DNA from: Granulicella mallensis
GTDB taxonomy: Bacteria > Acidobacteriota > Terriglobia > Terriglobales > Acidobacteriaceae
Assembly: GCF_014203225.1 (NCBI RefSeq)
Contig: NZ_JACHIO010000003.1
Span: 124,001 to 188,000, forward strand
Length of the DNA stretch: 64,000 bases
Direction of reading: 5' to 3'
The notes beneath the pieces were generated by a model. The model did not search any database. It saw only the letters and a program-made list of their open reading frames with translations, and had not been told where the DNA came from. The translations under genes and the position numbers were made by a program. Of this stretch, positions 56,201-63,739 are shown in pieces (position 1 is the first letter of the stretch; every line of letters starts with the position of its first letter).

Positions 56201-56430
56201 CGGTGCCGGACAAGCTGTTCGCCGGTCAAGGGATTCTGTCCGTCACTGAGACGAGCAAAATGCACTGCGTCGATACCCCCGGCAAGACCGTACTGCTCCG
56301 CCATGCGCCCTTGCCACTCTCCAAGAATCGAGTCGCCCTGCTTCCAATAGTTCTGCTCCGCAGAAGTGAACTCCTTGGCGTGATACGTCTGTGCTTGTCC
56401 AGAGCTAAGTGGTTTGGAGATAGTAAGCAT
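53293..56430 (-). CDS. traI: MobF relaxase/helicase (TrwC/TraI)
   Basis: 1045 residues. The N-terminal relaxase domain has candidate nucleophiles Tyr15 and Tyr28, the EWQGRMAEQYGLAG segment, SAPKSVSLTALVG, and the metal-binding HTH (His178, His180 in LHTHAVIFN). A RecD-like SF1 helicase follows with Walker A GLAGSGKTSAL (463-470), LLIGDTRQHQGVDAG and a late AVTSHSSQGLTTDRVLINMD motif. The enzyme nicks oriT, stays bound to the strand and unwinds the plasmid during transfer. The C-terminal ~150 residues are polar and poorly conserved. It follows the T4CP gene by 8 bp. Confidence 0.95.
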   Translation of the reverse strand: MLTISKPLSSGQAQTYHAKEFTSAEQNYWKQGDSILGEWQGRMAEQYGLAGGIDAVHFARLSDGQNPLTGEQLVRHRNGQEYTTTDGATVKPVEHRAGWDATFSAPKSVSLTALVGGDDRVRYAHREAVTTALTELERYTQARIGGNRAAETTGKFIAAKFEHDTARPVDGYAAPQLHTHAVIFNMTERADGSTRAVQPQSYFDSQQFATAVYQSELMYRLYQLGYEITPGRSGAPEIKGYTQEYLDASSPRSQQIREYLEKSGFAGPEAAQIAAHSTRDKKEIHTPSEVLAAHRQVAAAFGNQADQVVRDARHRANGIEQMPLATMPKRVQEAVTFSKSRNFEREAVTDERDLMRDALRRGMGDLTYRQVRERFEERVTSGEFQSVPGQKHETGRQFTTREAIAEELATIKHMQQGQLKSEPIMGREDAASHARERELLNPAQRKAIEEILTSQDRIHGLQGLAGSGKTSALSGIREGAEQNGYAVEGLAPTSRAAGQLRDAGIPADTLQGFLSRGGTERSSGDPTARHLYMLDESSLASTRQMQAFLQKIGPQDRVLLIGDTRQHQGVDAGKPFEQMQEAGMRTSHLDQIVRQKDPELLRAVEHLSRNETNVGVQLLQEQGRVTEIPDRQQRIDAIAKEYVARPEGTLIVSPDNAGRRDINDAVRAELQRTGVLPAENHQMTVLIQRSELTSADRNWAALYQPEDVLFYTRGSKELGLDRGSYATVLSTDPRENRLTVERQDGQNVSYNPERLHGIAAYREISREFAEGDRLQFTVSKPEMDVKNRDLGTIERIDGISMTVRMDGEKGRSVTFDSSQMRHFDHGYAVTSHSSQGLTTDRVLINMDTTAHPELINTRFAYVSVSRAVSDARLYTNDATTLAQRLNTDISKTSAMQLNKPNSQTQERSNTSIQPKENTMTNTREQSPEEQRRQSEDELTPVAVTLQTITESDQRHYAPLLVALPNENAGYEWRRETGDIQSYQHNESASWLHIDPQGQFYDRHAQPITREHALEHAGHVALAVNEISQAQSLSKGFGGNDQGLSL

Positions 56431-56438
56431 AGGCGGCC

Positions 56439-58502
56439 TCAGACGCGCATCGGTTCATCCGCTGCGATTGGCACATCTTCTTCGTGGTCGTCACTGGGAC
56501 TGTCTGGATCGAGTTGGCTCGCCTCGATCTCTTCCTCGGTTGGCTGCTCGGACTCCTCACCCTCGGACACCTCTGCCTCTTCGGTGGCCTGAGAGGATGT
56601 AGACAAATCGGCCTCTAGGTCGATGCTCGGAGCGGCTGGGGCCGGAGCCTTTGGAACAAGAGTCTTCGGGTCGAATGGAAGTTCGTCATCTTCTACCTTG
56701 CGCGGCACGAATCCCGGCGTGGTTTGAGCAACGTCCATGTACTCGAAATGGAAGCGGGCGACATTGTTGCCCAGCTTCAGGAACGCATGGCGATTTTCCA
56801 GACCGGAGATTTCAGAGTCCATGACCAAAGGCTCGACCTGGCGATCTATGGTGAAGTTCTTGCCGGAACGAGAACCGTCGAAATGCGTCTCCTTCATCCG
56901 TTCGATCTCAATTTTGCCGATGGCGTTCGATACCCACTCCGCTGCTTTTGGCTCTGTCGTTTTCAGAAATATTTTGGTCGCGGGCTGCGAAAGCATGACC
57001 TCGGCCAAATGTCCGTAGATGACTTCCAACTGCGCCTTCCCCTGAAATCCGAGCACGAGCGGGTTCTTCGATTTCCGGTTCTCAGTGATCGCGGTGTGGA
57101 GCTGCGGGAGCCGCTGCAGACTGGCGAGCTCGTCGAGAACAAACCAGACAGGGGTCTGGTTCTCCTGCGGCGCGGTGAGCAGACGCATGACGAGCAAGTC
57201 GATCCAGAGACTATGCAGTGGACGCAGAGCCTCGCGCTCGGTGGCGCTGGATGTGATGAAGATCCAGCCCTTCCGTTCGACGGCCCATTCCGTGGCGCTC
57301 CACGTTTTGTTCTTTGCCTGCACCTTGGTGGGCAGCATACGAAGGCTGTCTGCAACAAGACCTAACGAAGCCAGAACGCCATTCCGCTGCTGCTGCGCTC
57401 CTTTCGCAATCATCGCCTCCATCTCGGTGCCATGTACTCGCTTATCAATCTCGGCCGGGTTGGAAAGCCACTGAACAAGCTGCTGCGGATTCGGTCCGTA
57501 GGTCAGGAGATGGGCGAATATCTTCTGCGGCGTTTCCGTGAAAAATTCACCTTTCTTGTCGCTTGTCGGCTGGTACAGCGACGCGGCGATTGCCTTCGCC
57601 TCCGCCTTCCGGCGTAGCTCCTCGGACGGTCCCCAATAGGGGCAACGCTCGTCCAATGGATTGAGGACCAGGTCGCCGCGCCTCTCGTCATAGAACCGCT
57701 GAATGAACTCACACGCTGGATCGTAGACGATCGCCGAATGACCCCGGCTTTGTATCTGCCGGAGGATTTGCATAATGAGCGTCGTTTTGCCCGCTCCGGT
57801 ATCTCCCATCAGTTCGATATGCTGCGCCTCCGCCTGCAAAGGAATTCGCATCATGTCCTTGGCTTCAGTCGTGACGAAACCAACCCCATCGCCAGCGACG
57901 GTCTTGTTAAACTCCCTCGGAGTGAGGAGTACCGGACCTTTGAGACGCCGGCCATACTTCAATTCCTTGCGGCGGCGAATGTCCTTACGGATTGAGAAAG
58001 GCAGTTGGACAAGCAGAGAAACCAGTCCGAAAATGAGCGGCCACTCGTAGATGTCCCTGAGCTGATCCCCGGCATAAACCGCGTTCCGCAGATAGGTGTG
58101 CAAGCGACTGTCGATGTACTTCTGTTCGGTGCCGCGATAGAGCACGTCAAGCCCTCGGCGCTGCGCATCGCTAGAGAGTGCGAGTGGGATTTGCTTTCCC
58201 TGCGAGGCCAAAGTCGTACCCACCTGCACGTCTGACTCCGACGCGATTTCCGCTCCGGCGCTGACGCCTGCGGCATAGAGGAGTTGGTAGGGATGCGTCT
58301 TGTTGAACGCCCCTCCCACAGCACTCCGTACATAAATCGGCGTGTAGAACTGCTGCAGCGGCGTTTGGCCGTAGCTGAACCGGAGGTACAGAAATAGCCC
58401 GGTGAACACGAATGCGAGGAAGACCGCGCCGTAGGAATAGATTGGGCTGTGTGGCGGGAAGATGATCGTTTCTTTGCGGCCCCATTGTGTCGTCGGCATC
58501 AT
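56439..58502 (-). CDS. traD: Type IV coupling protein (TrwB/TraD/VirD4-like)
   Basis: 687 residues with two membrane regions (about 22-42 and 155-170) and a hexameric ATPase domain. Walker A is GDTGAGKTTL (233-242), Walker B VWFVLDELASLQRLPQ, and EPKAAEWVSNAIGKIE is T4CP-typical. The last ~70 residues are very acidic. It delivers the relaxase-DNA complex to the type IV channel. ATG at 58502 (ATGA) or 58499 overlaps the RHH gene stop. The order RHH-T4CP-relaxase copies trwA-trwB-trwC of R388. Confidence 0.94.
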   Translation of the reverse strand: MMPTTQWGRKETIIFPPHSPIYSYGAVFLAFVFTGLFLYLRFSYGQTPLQQFYTPIYVRSAVGGAFNKTHPYQLLYAAGVSAGAEIASESDVQVGTTLASQGKQIPLALSSDAQRRGLDVLYRGTEQKYIDSRLHTYLRNAVYAGDQLRDIYEWPLIFGLVSLLVQLPFSIRKDIRRRKELKYGRRLKGPVLLTPREFNKTVAGDGVGFVTTEAKDMMRIPLQAEAQHIELMGDTGAGKTTLIMQILRQIQSRGHSAIVYDPACEFIQRFYDERRGDLVLNPLDERCPYWGPSEELRRKAEAKAIAASLYQPTSDKKGEFFTETPQKIFAHLLTYGPNPQQLVQWLSNPAEIDKRVHGTEMEAMIAKGAQQQRNGVLASLGLVADSLRMLPTKVQAKNKTWSATEWAVERKGWIFITSSATEREALRPLHSLWIDLLVMRLLTAPQENQTPVWFVLDELASLQRLPQLHTAITENRKSKNPLVLGFQGKAQLEVIYGHLAEVMLSQPATKIFLKTTEPKAAEWVSNAIGKIEIERMKETHFDGSRSGKNFTIDRQVEPLVMDSEISGLENRHAFLKLGNNVARFHFEYMDVAQTTPGFVPRKVEDDELPFDPKTLVPKAPAPAAPSIDLEADLSTSSQATEEAEVSEGEESEQPTEEEIEASQLDPDSPSDDHEEDVPIAADEPMRV

Positions 58503-58876
58503 GCACGCTCCAGGTCTTGCATTGCATCGGTAGCCACTTCGCGTTTCCGTTTCTTCACTTCGGCAAGCATGTTGTCGAAGGCTTCCGGGGTCAATTTCTG
58601 GCCCGTCGCGAGTGGCCGAAAGAGATTGGTCAGCATCAATCGAATGCCCATGATCTCAGTGAGTTCCGTGCTCGCTTCGACCGAACCTGCGTCTCGCGCA
58701 AGCTCATCGAGAATGAGCCTGCGGATGAGTTCTCCACGCTGCAAACCGCGTGATCGTGCCAGCCGCTCCACGTTCTCAACTTCGCGCGGGTTCAATTTGG
58801 TCGTAACTCCCAACAGCCGATAGTTGGCTCGCTTCTCGGCGTTGGTCGTGATTTGCATGTCATCTGTGAGCTTCAT
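58499..58876 (-). CDS. Ribbon-helix-helix relaxosome protein (TrwA-like)
   Basis: 125 residues; AGGAG six bases ahead of the ATG at 58876. The N-terminal part has a beta strand and helix-turn-helix (TTKLNPREVENVERLARSRG, then QRGELIRRLILDEL) fitting a ribbon-helix-helix fold. The rest is helical and probably multimerises. In R388 TrwA binds oriT, stimulates the relaxase and coupling protein and represses the trwABC operon. Identical order and the GTGTCC array just upstream support that role here. Confidence 0.82.
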   Translation of the reverse strand: MKLTDDMQITTNAEKRANYRLLGVTTKLNPREVENVERLARSRGLQRGELIRRLILDELARDAGSVEASTELTEIMGIRLMLTNLFRPLATGQKLTPEAFDNMLAEVKKRKREVATDAMQDLERA

Positions 58877-58894
58877 ACTCGGCTCCTGAAAGCG

Positions 58895-59018
58895 GTGTCC
58901 TTAGGTGTCCCTGAGTGTCCTCAAGGACACCTGACACCCGTAAGTCTCTGCATTTGCAACTTGTGTCTGAGGCGGTTCCAAGTGTCCCTGACACGACCCT
59001 CGGAGGGGTGGAGTGTCA
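58895..59018. promoter_or_regulatory. GTGTCC repeat array: candidate operator/oriT
   Basis: GTGTCC occurs at 58895, 58905 and 58915 (exact 10 bp spacing), then inverted as GGACAC at 58925, so 58915-58930 is a perfect GTGTCC-TCAA-GGACAC palindrome. Further half-sites are GACAC at 58933, GTGTCC at 58982, GACAC at 58990 and GTGTCA at 59013. The array fills the gap ahead of the trwA-like gene. One-turn spacing is what RHH tetramers bind. The region may be its operator and/or oriT. A GGTGC/GCACC hairpin (59028-59042) flanks it. Confidence 0.65.
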
Positions 59019-59061
59019 CAATTCTTCCGGTGCGAAGCACCGTGCCTGCACCGGAACGAAT

Positions 59062-59388
59062 TTATGCGCGAGCTGCAACACTGCTGGCACCCTCACTCTT
59101 CGGCGTTGGCATGGCGGCAACCGGCTTCTTGGCACCCCCGGATGGCGTCACCGGTTGCACTGCCTTCCGGATACGCAAAGTCGCGGTCACCTTGGACGCC
59201 TCCGGAGTCTTTTGGAAATCCCGAAATCCGGGATCTTTGCCGAAGACGTATTGAAGCGCCTTCTCTACGACATCGTCTGCGGTGGCCTGGATGTAAGCGG
59301 CATATTGATCGACTTGCATTGCTGTCGATTCAGATAGCCGAATCGAAGCGCTGATCTGTTTGGTTTGGGTGACTTCAAGCAGTGGCAT
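59062..59388 (-). CDS. Second ribbon-helix-helix-like plasmid protein
   Basis: 108 residues from the ATG at 59388; AAAGG nine bases ahead decides against the ATG at 59397. The start (EVTQTKQISASIRLSEST) and following helix (AMQVDQYAAYIQATADDVVEKAL) fit a short RHH DNA-binding unit. The tail is Ala/Pro/Lys-rich. It overlaps the virB11 stop by 14 bp and is therefore in the same operon. It may be a second relaxosome or regulatory factor; the family is uncertain. Confidence 0.7.
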   Translation of the reverse strand: MPLLEVTQTKQISASIRLSESTAMQVDQYAAYIQATADDVVEKALQYVFGKDPGFRDFQKTPEASKVTATLRIRKAVQPVTPSGGAKKPVAAMPTPKSEGASSVAARA

Positions 59389-60397
59389 TGTGGGCATCCT
59401 TTCGAGATGATTCAGGGGTAAGGTTGTGAGCCGATTTCGGCGAGCAATCGGCCCGATAGAGTGGGGTGGTTTCAAAGCGTTGAAGCCGACGATCGTAGGC
59501 TTCAATCTCAAGAACTTCGCTGATGCGACGGCATCCCGGTTGGCGCTCCACATGGACAACGAGATTGACGGCCTCGGCGATCTCTGCTTCAACGTCAGAA
59601 ATGGTGGCTTGTGCGTGACTCCGCATCACCAAGTTGGCGAATCTCCGTAGGGCCTTCTCGGCGGAGTTCGCATGAATAGTCGCCAGCGATCCGCCATGCC
59701 CTGTATTCAAGGAATCGAGCAGCGTACGCGCCTCGGCTCCGCGAACCTCTCCCAGGATGATGCGATCCGGTCTCCATCGGAGAGCGGACTTCAAGAGGTC
59801 GTCGAACGTGACGGCCGATTTGAAGGTATCGGTCTGGCATTCCACAGCCAGTAGGTTCGGCTTTTGGATACGAAGCTCAGACGTATCCTCGATCACGACA
59901 ACGCGCTCATGCTCTGGGATTGCGTTCGCGAGGATGTTGAGCAGTGTTGTCTTCCCGGTTCCGGTTCCGCCACTAATGAGCAGCGTCTTTCCGCTGCGAA
60001 TCTGCTCTTCCAAGAGATCGGCGAGAGAGCGCGTCAGCGCGCCGCGAGCAATCAGGTCTTCAGCCGTGAACTTCCGGCTGGTGAACTTCCTTATCGTCAC
60101 GGCGGGCGAAGGCCGCACGACGGGCGGAATGACAGCCGCTAAGCGGCTTCCATCGGGAAGCTGCGCGTGCAGGACCGGATTGTCTTCGTCCAACCGCTTG
60201 CCGAGCTTGTTGGCGACCACTTCGAGGCCGGTGCGGAGCTTGCCGGCGTCGAAGGAAATGCTCTCTTCCCTCCGCACAATACCGTCTCGCTCGTACCACC
60301 ACGAAGCGTCGGGATTGCCCATAATCTCGCTGATACTGTCATCCAGTAGAAGCGGCTCGATGGGGCGAAGGAACGGAAGGATTAGCTCGAAACTCAT
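59375..60397 (-). CDS. trbB: VirB11/TrbB-type secretion ATPase
   Basis: 340 residues. N-terminal domain (ISEIMGNPDASWWYERDG, DGSRLAAVIPPVV) and a RecA-like C-terminal domain with Walker A GGTGTGKTT (143-151), Asp box EDTSELRI and GEVRGAEARTLLDSLNTGHGG. It is a hexameric ATPase at the base of the type IV channel, needed for pilus assembly and substrate transfer. The sequence is closer to TrbB than to Agrobacterium VirB11. It lies 62 bp behind an SSB gene. Confidence 0.93.
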   Translation of the reverse strand: MSFELILPFLRPIEPLLLDDSISEIMGNPDASWWYERDGIVRREESISFDAGKLRTGLEVVANKLGKRLDEDNPVLHAQLPDGSRLAAVIPPVVRPSPAVTIRKFTSRKFTAEDLIARGALTRSLADLLEEQIRSGKTLLISGGTGTGKTTLLNILANAIPEHERVVVIEDTSELRIQKPNLLAVECQTDTFKSAVTFDDLLKSALRWRPDRIILGEVRGAEARTLLDSLNTGHGGSLATIHANSAEKALRRFANLVMRSHAQATISDVEAEIAEAVNLVVHVERQPGCRRISEVLEIEAYDRRLQRFETTPLYRADCSPKSAHNLTPESSRKDAHNATA

Positions 60398-60459
60398 AAC
60401 GGGATCTCCAGTGATGGAAGCCCAGCGTTTGCCGGGCTTCCAAGGGTGAAAGATAGGGC

Positions 60460-60843
60460 CTACGCGGCCACGTCCTCTGCAGGGCTGTCGTCGTGATCTT
60501 CCGCTTCCACGGCGGCCTTCTCAGCGCGGTCAAGCTTCAGGATCGAATCGACCTTGATTTCCCAGATGCGCTGCTTGCTGTCCGTCTTCTTGCTGTCATA
60601 CTCCCGGCTGCGAAGCTCACCCTCAACCTGGAGATGTGCGCCCTTCTTGAGGGTCTTGGCGAAGTCCGAAAGCTTCCCGAAAACCACGCAACGGTGCCAC
60701 TCGGTATGCGAGATGTACTTGCCGTCTTTCTTGTAGGAGGACTGGGTTGCCAGCGAGAGAATTGTGAAGCTGCGGTTGTTGTTGGCACGAACTTCTGCGT
60801 CACTGCCGAGGAAGCCGATGAGGTTTACTTTGTTCTGGTACAC
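60460..60843 (-). CDS. ssb: Single-stranded DNA-binding protein
   Basis: 127 residues with one OB fold (NKVNLIGFLGSDAEVRANNN, HTEWHRCVVFGKLSDFAKTL, GAHLQVEGELRSREY). The C-terminus is acidic but ends DVAA, lacking the DDxPF tip that recruits host repair proteins. Plasmid SSBs protect the entering strand in the new host. It is placed inside the transfer operon between virB8 and virB11. Confidence 0.9.
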   Translation of the reverse strand: MYQNKVNLIGFLGSDAEVRANNNRSFTILSLATQSSYKKDGKYISHTEWHRCVVFGKLSDFAKTLKKGAHLQVEGELRSREYDSKKTDSKQRIWEIKVDSILKLDRAEKAAVEAEDHDDSPAEDVAA

Positions 60844-61295
60844 GATGGTGTCTCCGTTTGGTTGAATTTCCCGATCTTGCTCGGGTCACTAAATAGCGAA
60901 GAGGGCCCGGCTCCCAAGTGCCGAAGCTCTGCATTTACGGAGGGTCCCGAAGGGAAACCGTAACCCGTAGGGCGGCGTAGCCGAAGCAGAAGAGCGAGCT
61001 GCCGCAGGGCGCCGGATAAGCCCCGAAGCAGTGACCGTGCAAAAGGCGGGATACCGGACGGCTGACACATACGGGACCAAAGTTTTCATCTGCGTCTTGG
61101 GTGCAGAAGTTCATCGCCATTACCGCACGAACGGAGCTGGCACTCGTACCCGCAAGCAGGCTTGAATCGGAACCTGTGGCCTGGGTTGGAAGGGTCTCGT
61201 ACCCCCGCGCCATCCCACGTAGGGACAGGTGGGGCAAAGCAGCCGGATTGGCAGCATGTCTGGACATCTCTAAGCCTCTGGAAAGTCGATTCTGT
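60844..61295. other. Intergenic region between ssb and virB8
   Basis: 452 bp of GC-rich sequence with no supported gene; a 127-codon minus-strand frame has poor coding character. It probably carries an internal promoter for ssb and the genes after it. Confidence 0.4.
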
Positions 61296-61982
61296 CTAGC
61301 TGAACGCCTGGTCGGCACGGAAGCGAACGATGGTCAGTCCGAGAGGGTCAACGGCAAGCTCATCGTTCTTCACACTCTCGCGGAAGACATAGGTAACGCT
61401 GGCTGTCCATCGCTCCCGCTTGAGCTCGGTATGATCCGCCGGATTCGTGTACACCCGTTCAAACTCAATCCGAGCCGAATACGGTGATTGCCGGAGGTCG
61501 TCAAGAACGACATTCTTGACCTCTACGTCGATGTACGGAAGGGTCGCATCTTTAGCGTAGGTTTGGATGATGTTGTCTTTGCGCTCCTGCTCGATGACTG
61601 CCCTTTGCACGTCACTGTTGAGGAAGTACAAGGCATTGGTCTGATCGCGTTCGATAGTGAAGCGATTGCGTGAGAAGTAGAGCTCTGCCCACCGGGTCAA
61701 GTAATACTTGTTCTCGGCTTCCTGGGGTCTGTACTGGAAGTTCCGGTAGTCAATCGCTTCCGCGTGTCCTACGTCGTTGATTCGGACGATTAGCGGGTGC
61801 ATGGAAGCAAGCGCCTTCTGGCTCTTGAAGACGAGCGCGGCGAGCGCGAGGCAAATGACCACAAGAGCAATGATGGTGACCTTCAAGTAGGTATTCATCA
61901 CGAGCGGATCGCCATACTGTTCCAGATAGCGTTCCGCGGCTCTTGTGATCTCGGGGGTGGCTTTTACCGTTGCTGTAGTCAT
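61296..61982 (-). CDS. trbF: VirB8/TrbF-type T4SS inner-membrane protein
   Basis: 228 residues with a cytoplasmic N-terminus, one membrane helix (VTIIALVVICLALAALVF, about 34-51) and a periplasmic NTF2-like domain (YYLTRWAELYFSRNRFTIER, YIDVEVKNVVL, ERWTASVTYVF). VirB8 proteins nucleate assembly of the transfer channel. It starts 10 bp behind the VirB6 gene. Confidence 0.9.
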   Translation of the reverse strand: MTTATVKATPEITRAAERYLEQYGDPLVMNTYLKVTIIALVVICLALAALVFKSQKALASMHPLIVRINDVGHAEAIDYRNFQYRPQEAENKYYLTRWAELYFSRNRFTIERDQTNALYFLNSDVQRAVIEQERKDNIIQTYAKDATLPYIDVEVKNVVLDDLRQSPYSARIEFERVYTNPADHTELKRERWTASVTYVFRESVKNDELAVDPLGLTIVRFRADQAFS

Positions 61983-61992
61983 TGGAAACTCC

Positions 61993-62862
61993 TTAGCCCA
62001 TCAGTGCGCCGGTGGCGGCGGTTGTAGCGAGACTGGAAACGATACCCGTGCCGGCGTCGTGGCCGCCGACGTGGCCGGAGAAAATGGTCGCCGTCATCGC
62101 CGGGATCTTGAGAAGGATGAAGCCATTGACGATCACCAAAAGGATGAGTACGGGCAGCTTCTCAACCATGGTTGCGGGATCTGTGAATCCGCTCATCATC
62201 GCGTAGTAGTGAGCCAAGAGCTGAGAAAGAACGCTCAGAGTCGCGGCGGCGACGACTTTGTAGAAAGAGAACGCAAGGAAGGCCCTAAGCCAGCCCCAAA
62301 AAAGAAATTCGAGCTTCTCGAATACAAGGAACGGAATGAAGATCGGCCCTAACAGCCCGACGATGGCGCTAGCCACCGCACCGTAGGCGATGATGACGGA
62401 GATGAGAGCCGAAAGCCCGGCTAGAAGAACCTGGATCAACGCTAAGATGATCGCGTTATAGGGGTTCATAACGGTAGACATCATCCCCGGCCCTTGGCTC
62501 GTTTCGGCCTGCTGCAAAGTGCTGAGAATGCTGTTCGCACTGTCCGTCCCGATCAGGTCAACAAGCTGCTGTGCCCCGCCGTTGATGAACCCCTTTAGCG
62601 AATACCCAATACCGGGGATAGAGGAGTCATAAAACTTGACCATGACGTAAGCGAAGGTGATGAGCATGAAGAAGTTTAGGAACTTCGCCATGCTGAAGCC
62701 TGGGCCGCCCTGAGCGGAGGCTAAAGCCTCCTGAACGCCAAACCAAACGAGCATAACCGTTGCCAAGGCAATGCAGATATGGACACCCATCGCGTCAATG
62801 GAAGGGGCCATTGTGGACGTGAGCGAATTGCATGCTTGCGTGATCCAAAGAAAAATATCCAT
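61993..62862 (-). CDS. trbL: VirB6/TrbL-type polytopic T4SS protein
   Basis: 289 residues, mostly hydrophobic, with six or more membrane segments (about 28-48, 57-75, 135-155, 158-185, 195-215 and 240-260). A Gly/Ala-rich C-terminus follows. Size, topology and location between the virB5-like and virB8 genes identify it. It forms part of the inner-membrane channel. Confidence 0.85.
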   Translation of the reverse strand: MDIFLWITQACNSLTSTMAPSIDAMGVHICIALATVMLVWFGVQEALASAQGGPGFSMAKFLNFFMLITFAYVMVKFYDSSIPGIGYSLKGFINGGAQQLVDLIGTDSANSILSTLQQAETSQGPGMMSTVMNPYNAIILALIQVLLAGLSALISVIIAYGAVASAIVGLLGPIFIPFLVFEKLEFLFWGWLRAFLAFSFYKVVAAATLSVLSQLLAHYYAMMSGFTDPATMVEKLPVLILLVIVNGFILLKIPAMTATIFSGHVGGHDAGTGIVSSLATTAATGALMG

Positions 62863-62884
62863 ATCCGCCTCGCTGTTCGGTGGG

Positions 62885-63688
62885 TTAGTAGCGCATTGCC
62901 GCCGCTGCTCCGCTATAGGACGGGGCCGTTGTCATATAGCCCGTCTGGAAGTGATTAGCTTGCTGGAAGGTGGCTTTTAGTTGGTCCTGTTGCTGCTTCT
63001 GAGCCACGATTTGCTGCAGCGCATACGCCTGGCTGATCTGATTCGCTTCCTGTTGCGCCATGAGTTGCAGAATCAGTGCCTGATTGATTCGCTGGAGCGT
63101 TGCGAGTTCAGTGTGCTGCGCTGGGTCTGTTGACTGCGTGGCGGACTGCAAAGCATTGATGTCCGTCTGTCTTTGCTGAGCGTTCGCGCGAATCACTCCC
63201 AATGTCTGCATGTTGCTGGCAGTGACAGCGTCATTCAGGTCGGCGGTAGCACCCTGTGCCGCGATCTGTTGCTGGGAAGACAAGCTCACATTTCCATAAC
63301 CATTCAACTGCGTCGTGCGTGGAATGGAGGCCTGTTGATATGCATATTGGGTGCCGACGCCGTTGTTCGTGGAGTTCACCCATTGCTGGGAGTTTCCATA
63401 GGTATTCGCCGCTTGGTTGATCGCCATCCAATACGACGAAAAGGACATGAAGGGGCGATAGAGGCTGTCGGGAGACATCGCCATCTGATGGGCCAAGTTG
63501 TACGTCGAAATGGCGTTGTCTGCCAGTTTGACGGAGTTGGTGAAGATGTTCTGGCCTTGCTCGATCTGTTGCAGAGCGTGGGCAGACTGCGTTGGATCGA
63601 AAACCACTCCCGAACCGAACTGCGCTCGGGCAATGGTCGAACCTGAAATCGCGAGCAAGAGGGTGATTTTAAGACAAAACGGCTTCAT
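62885..63688 (-). CDS. trbJ: VirB5/TrbJ-like periplasmic T4SS protein
   Basis: 267 residues with a signal peptide (1-22, cleavage after ARA). The mature part is Gln/Asn-rich and helical (ALQQIEQGQNIFTNSVKLAD, then TDINALQSATQSTDPAQHTE). VirB5/TrbJ proteins are minor pilus or adhesion subunits. The neighbouring lipoprotein and VirB6 genes fit the TrbJ-TrbK-TrbL order of RP4-like systems. Confidence 0.82.
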   Translation of the reverse strand: MKPFCLKITLLLAISGSTIARAQFGSGVVFDPTQSAHALQQIEQGQNIFTNSVKLADNAISTYNLAHQMAMSPDSLYRPFMSFSSYWMAINQAANTYGNSQQWVNSTNNGVGTQYAYQQASIPRTTQLNGYGNVSLSSQQQIAAQGATADLNDAVTASNMQTLGVIRANAQQRQTDINALQSATQSTDPAQHTELATLQRINQALILQLMAQQEANQISQAYALQQIVAQKQQQDQLKATFQQANHFQTGYMTTAPSYSGAAAAMRY

Positions 63689-63739
63689 GTTTGCGTCTCC
63701 TTCGTAGATCGCATGGACGGTTTAGGTTGTGGTTAATAG

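Noticed and set aside
60935-61318. 127-codon minus-strand open frame between ssb and virB8
   Set aside because: Cys/Ser/Pro-rich composition without a fold or family; overlaps the virB8 3' end and GC-rich intergenic DNA.
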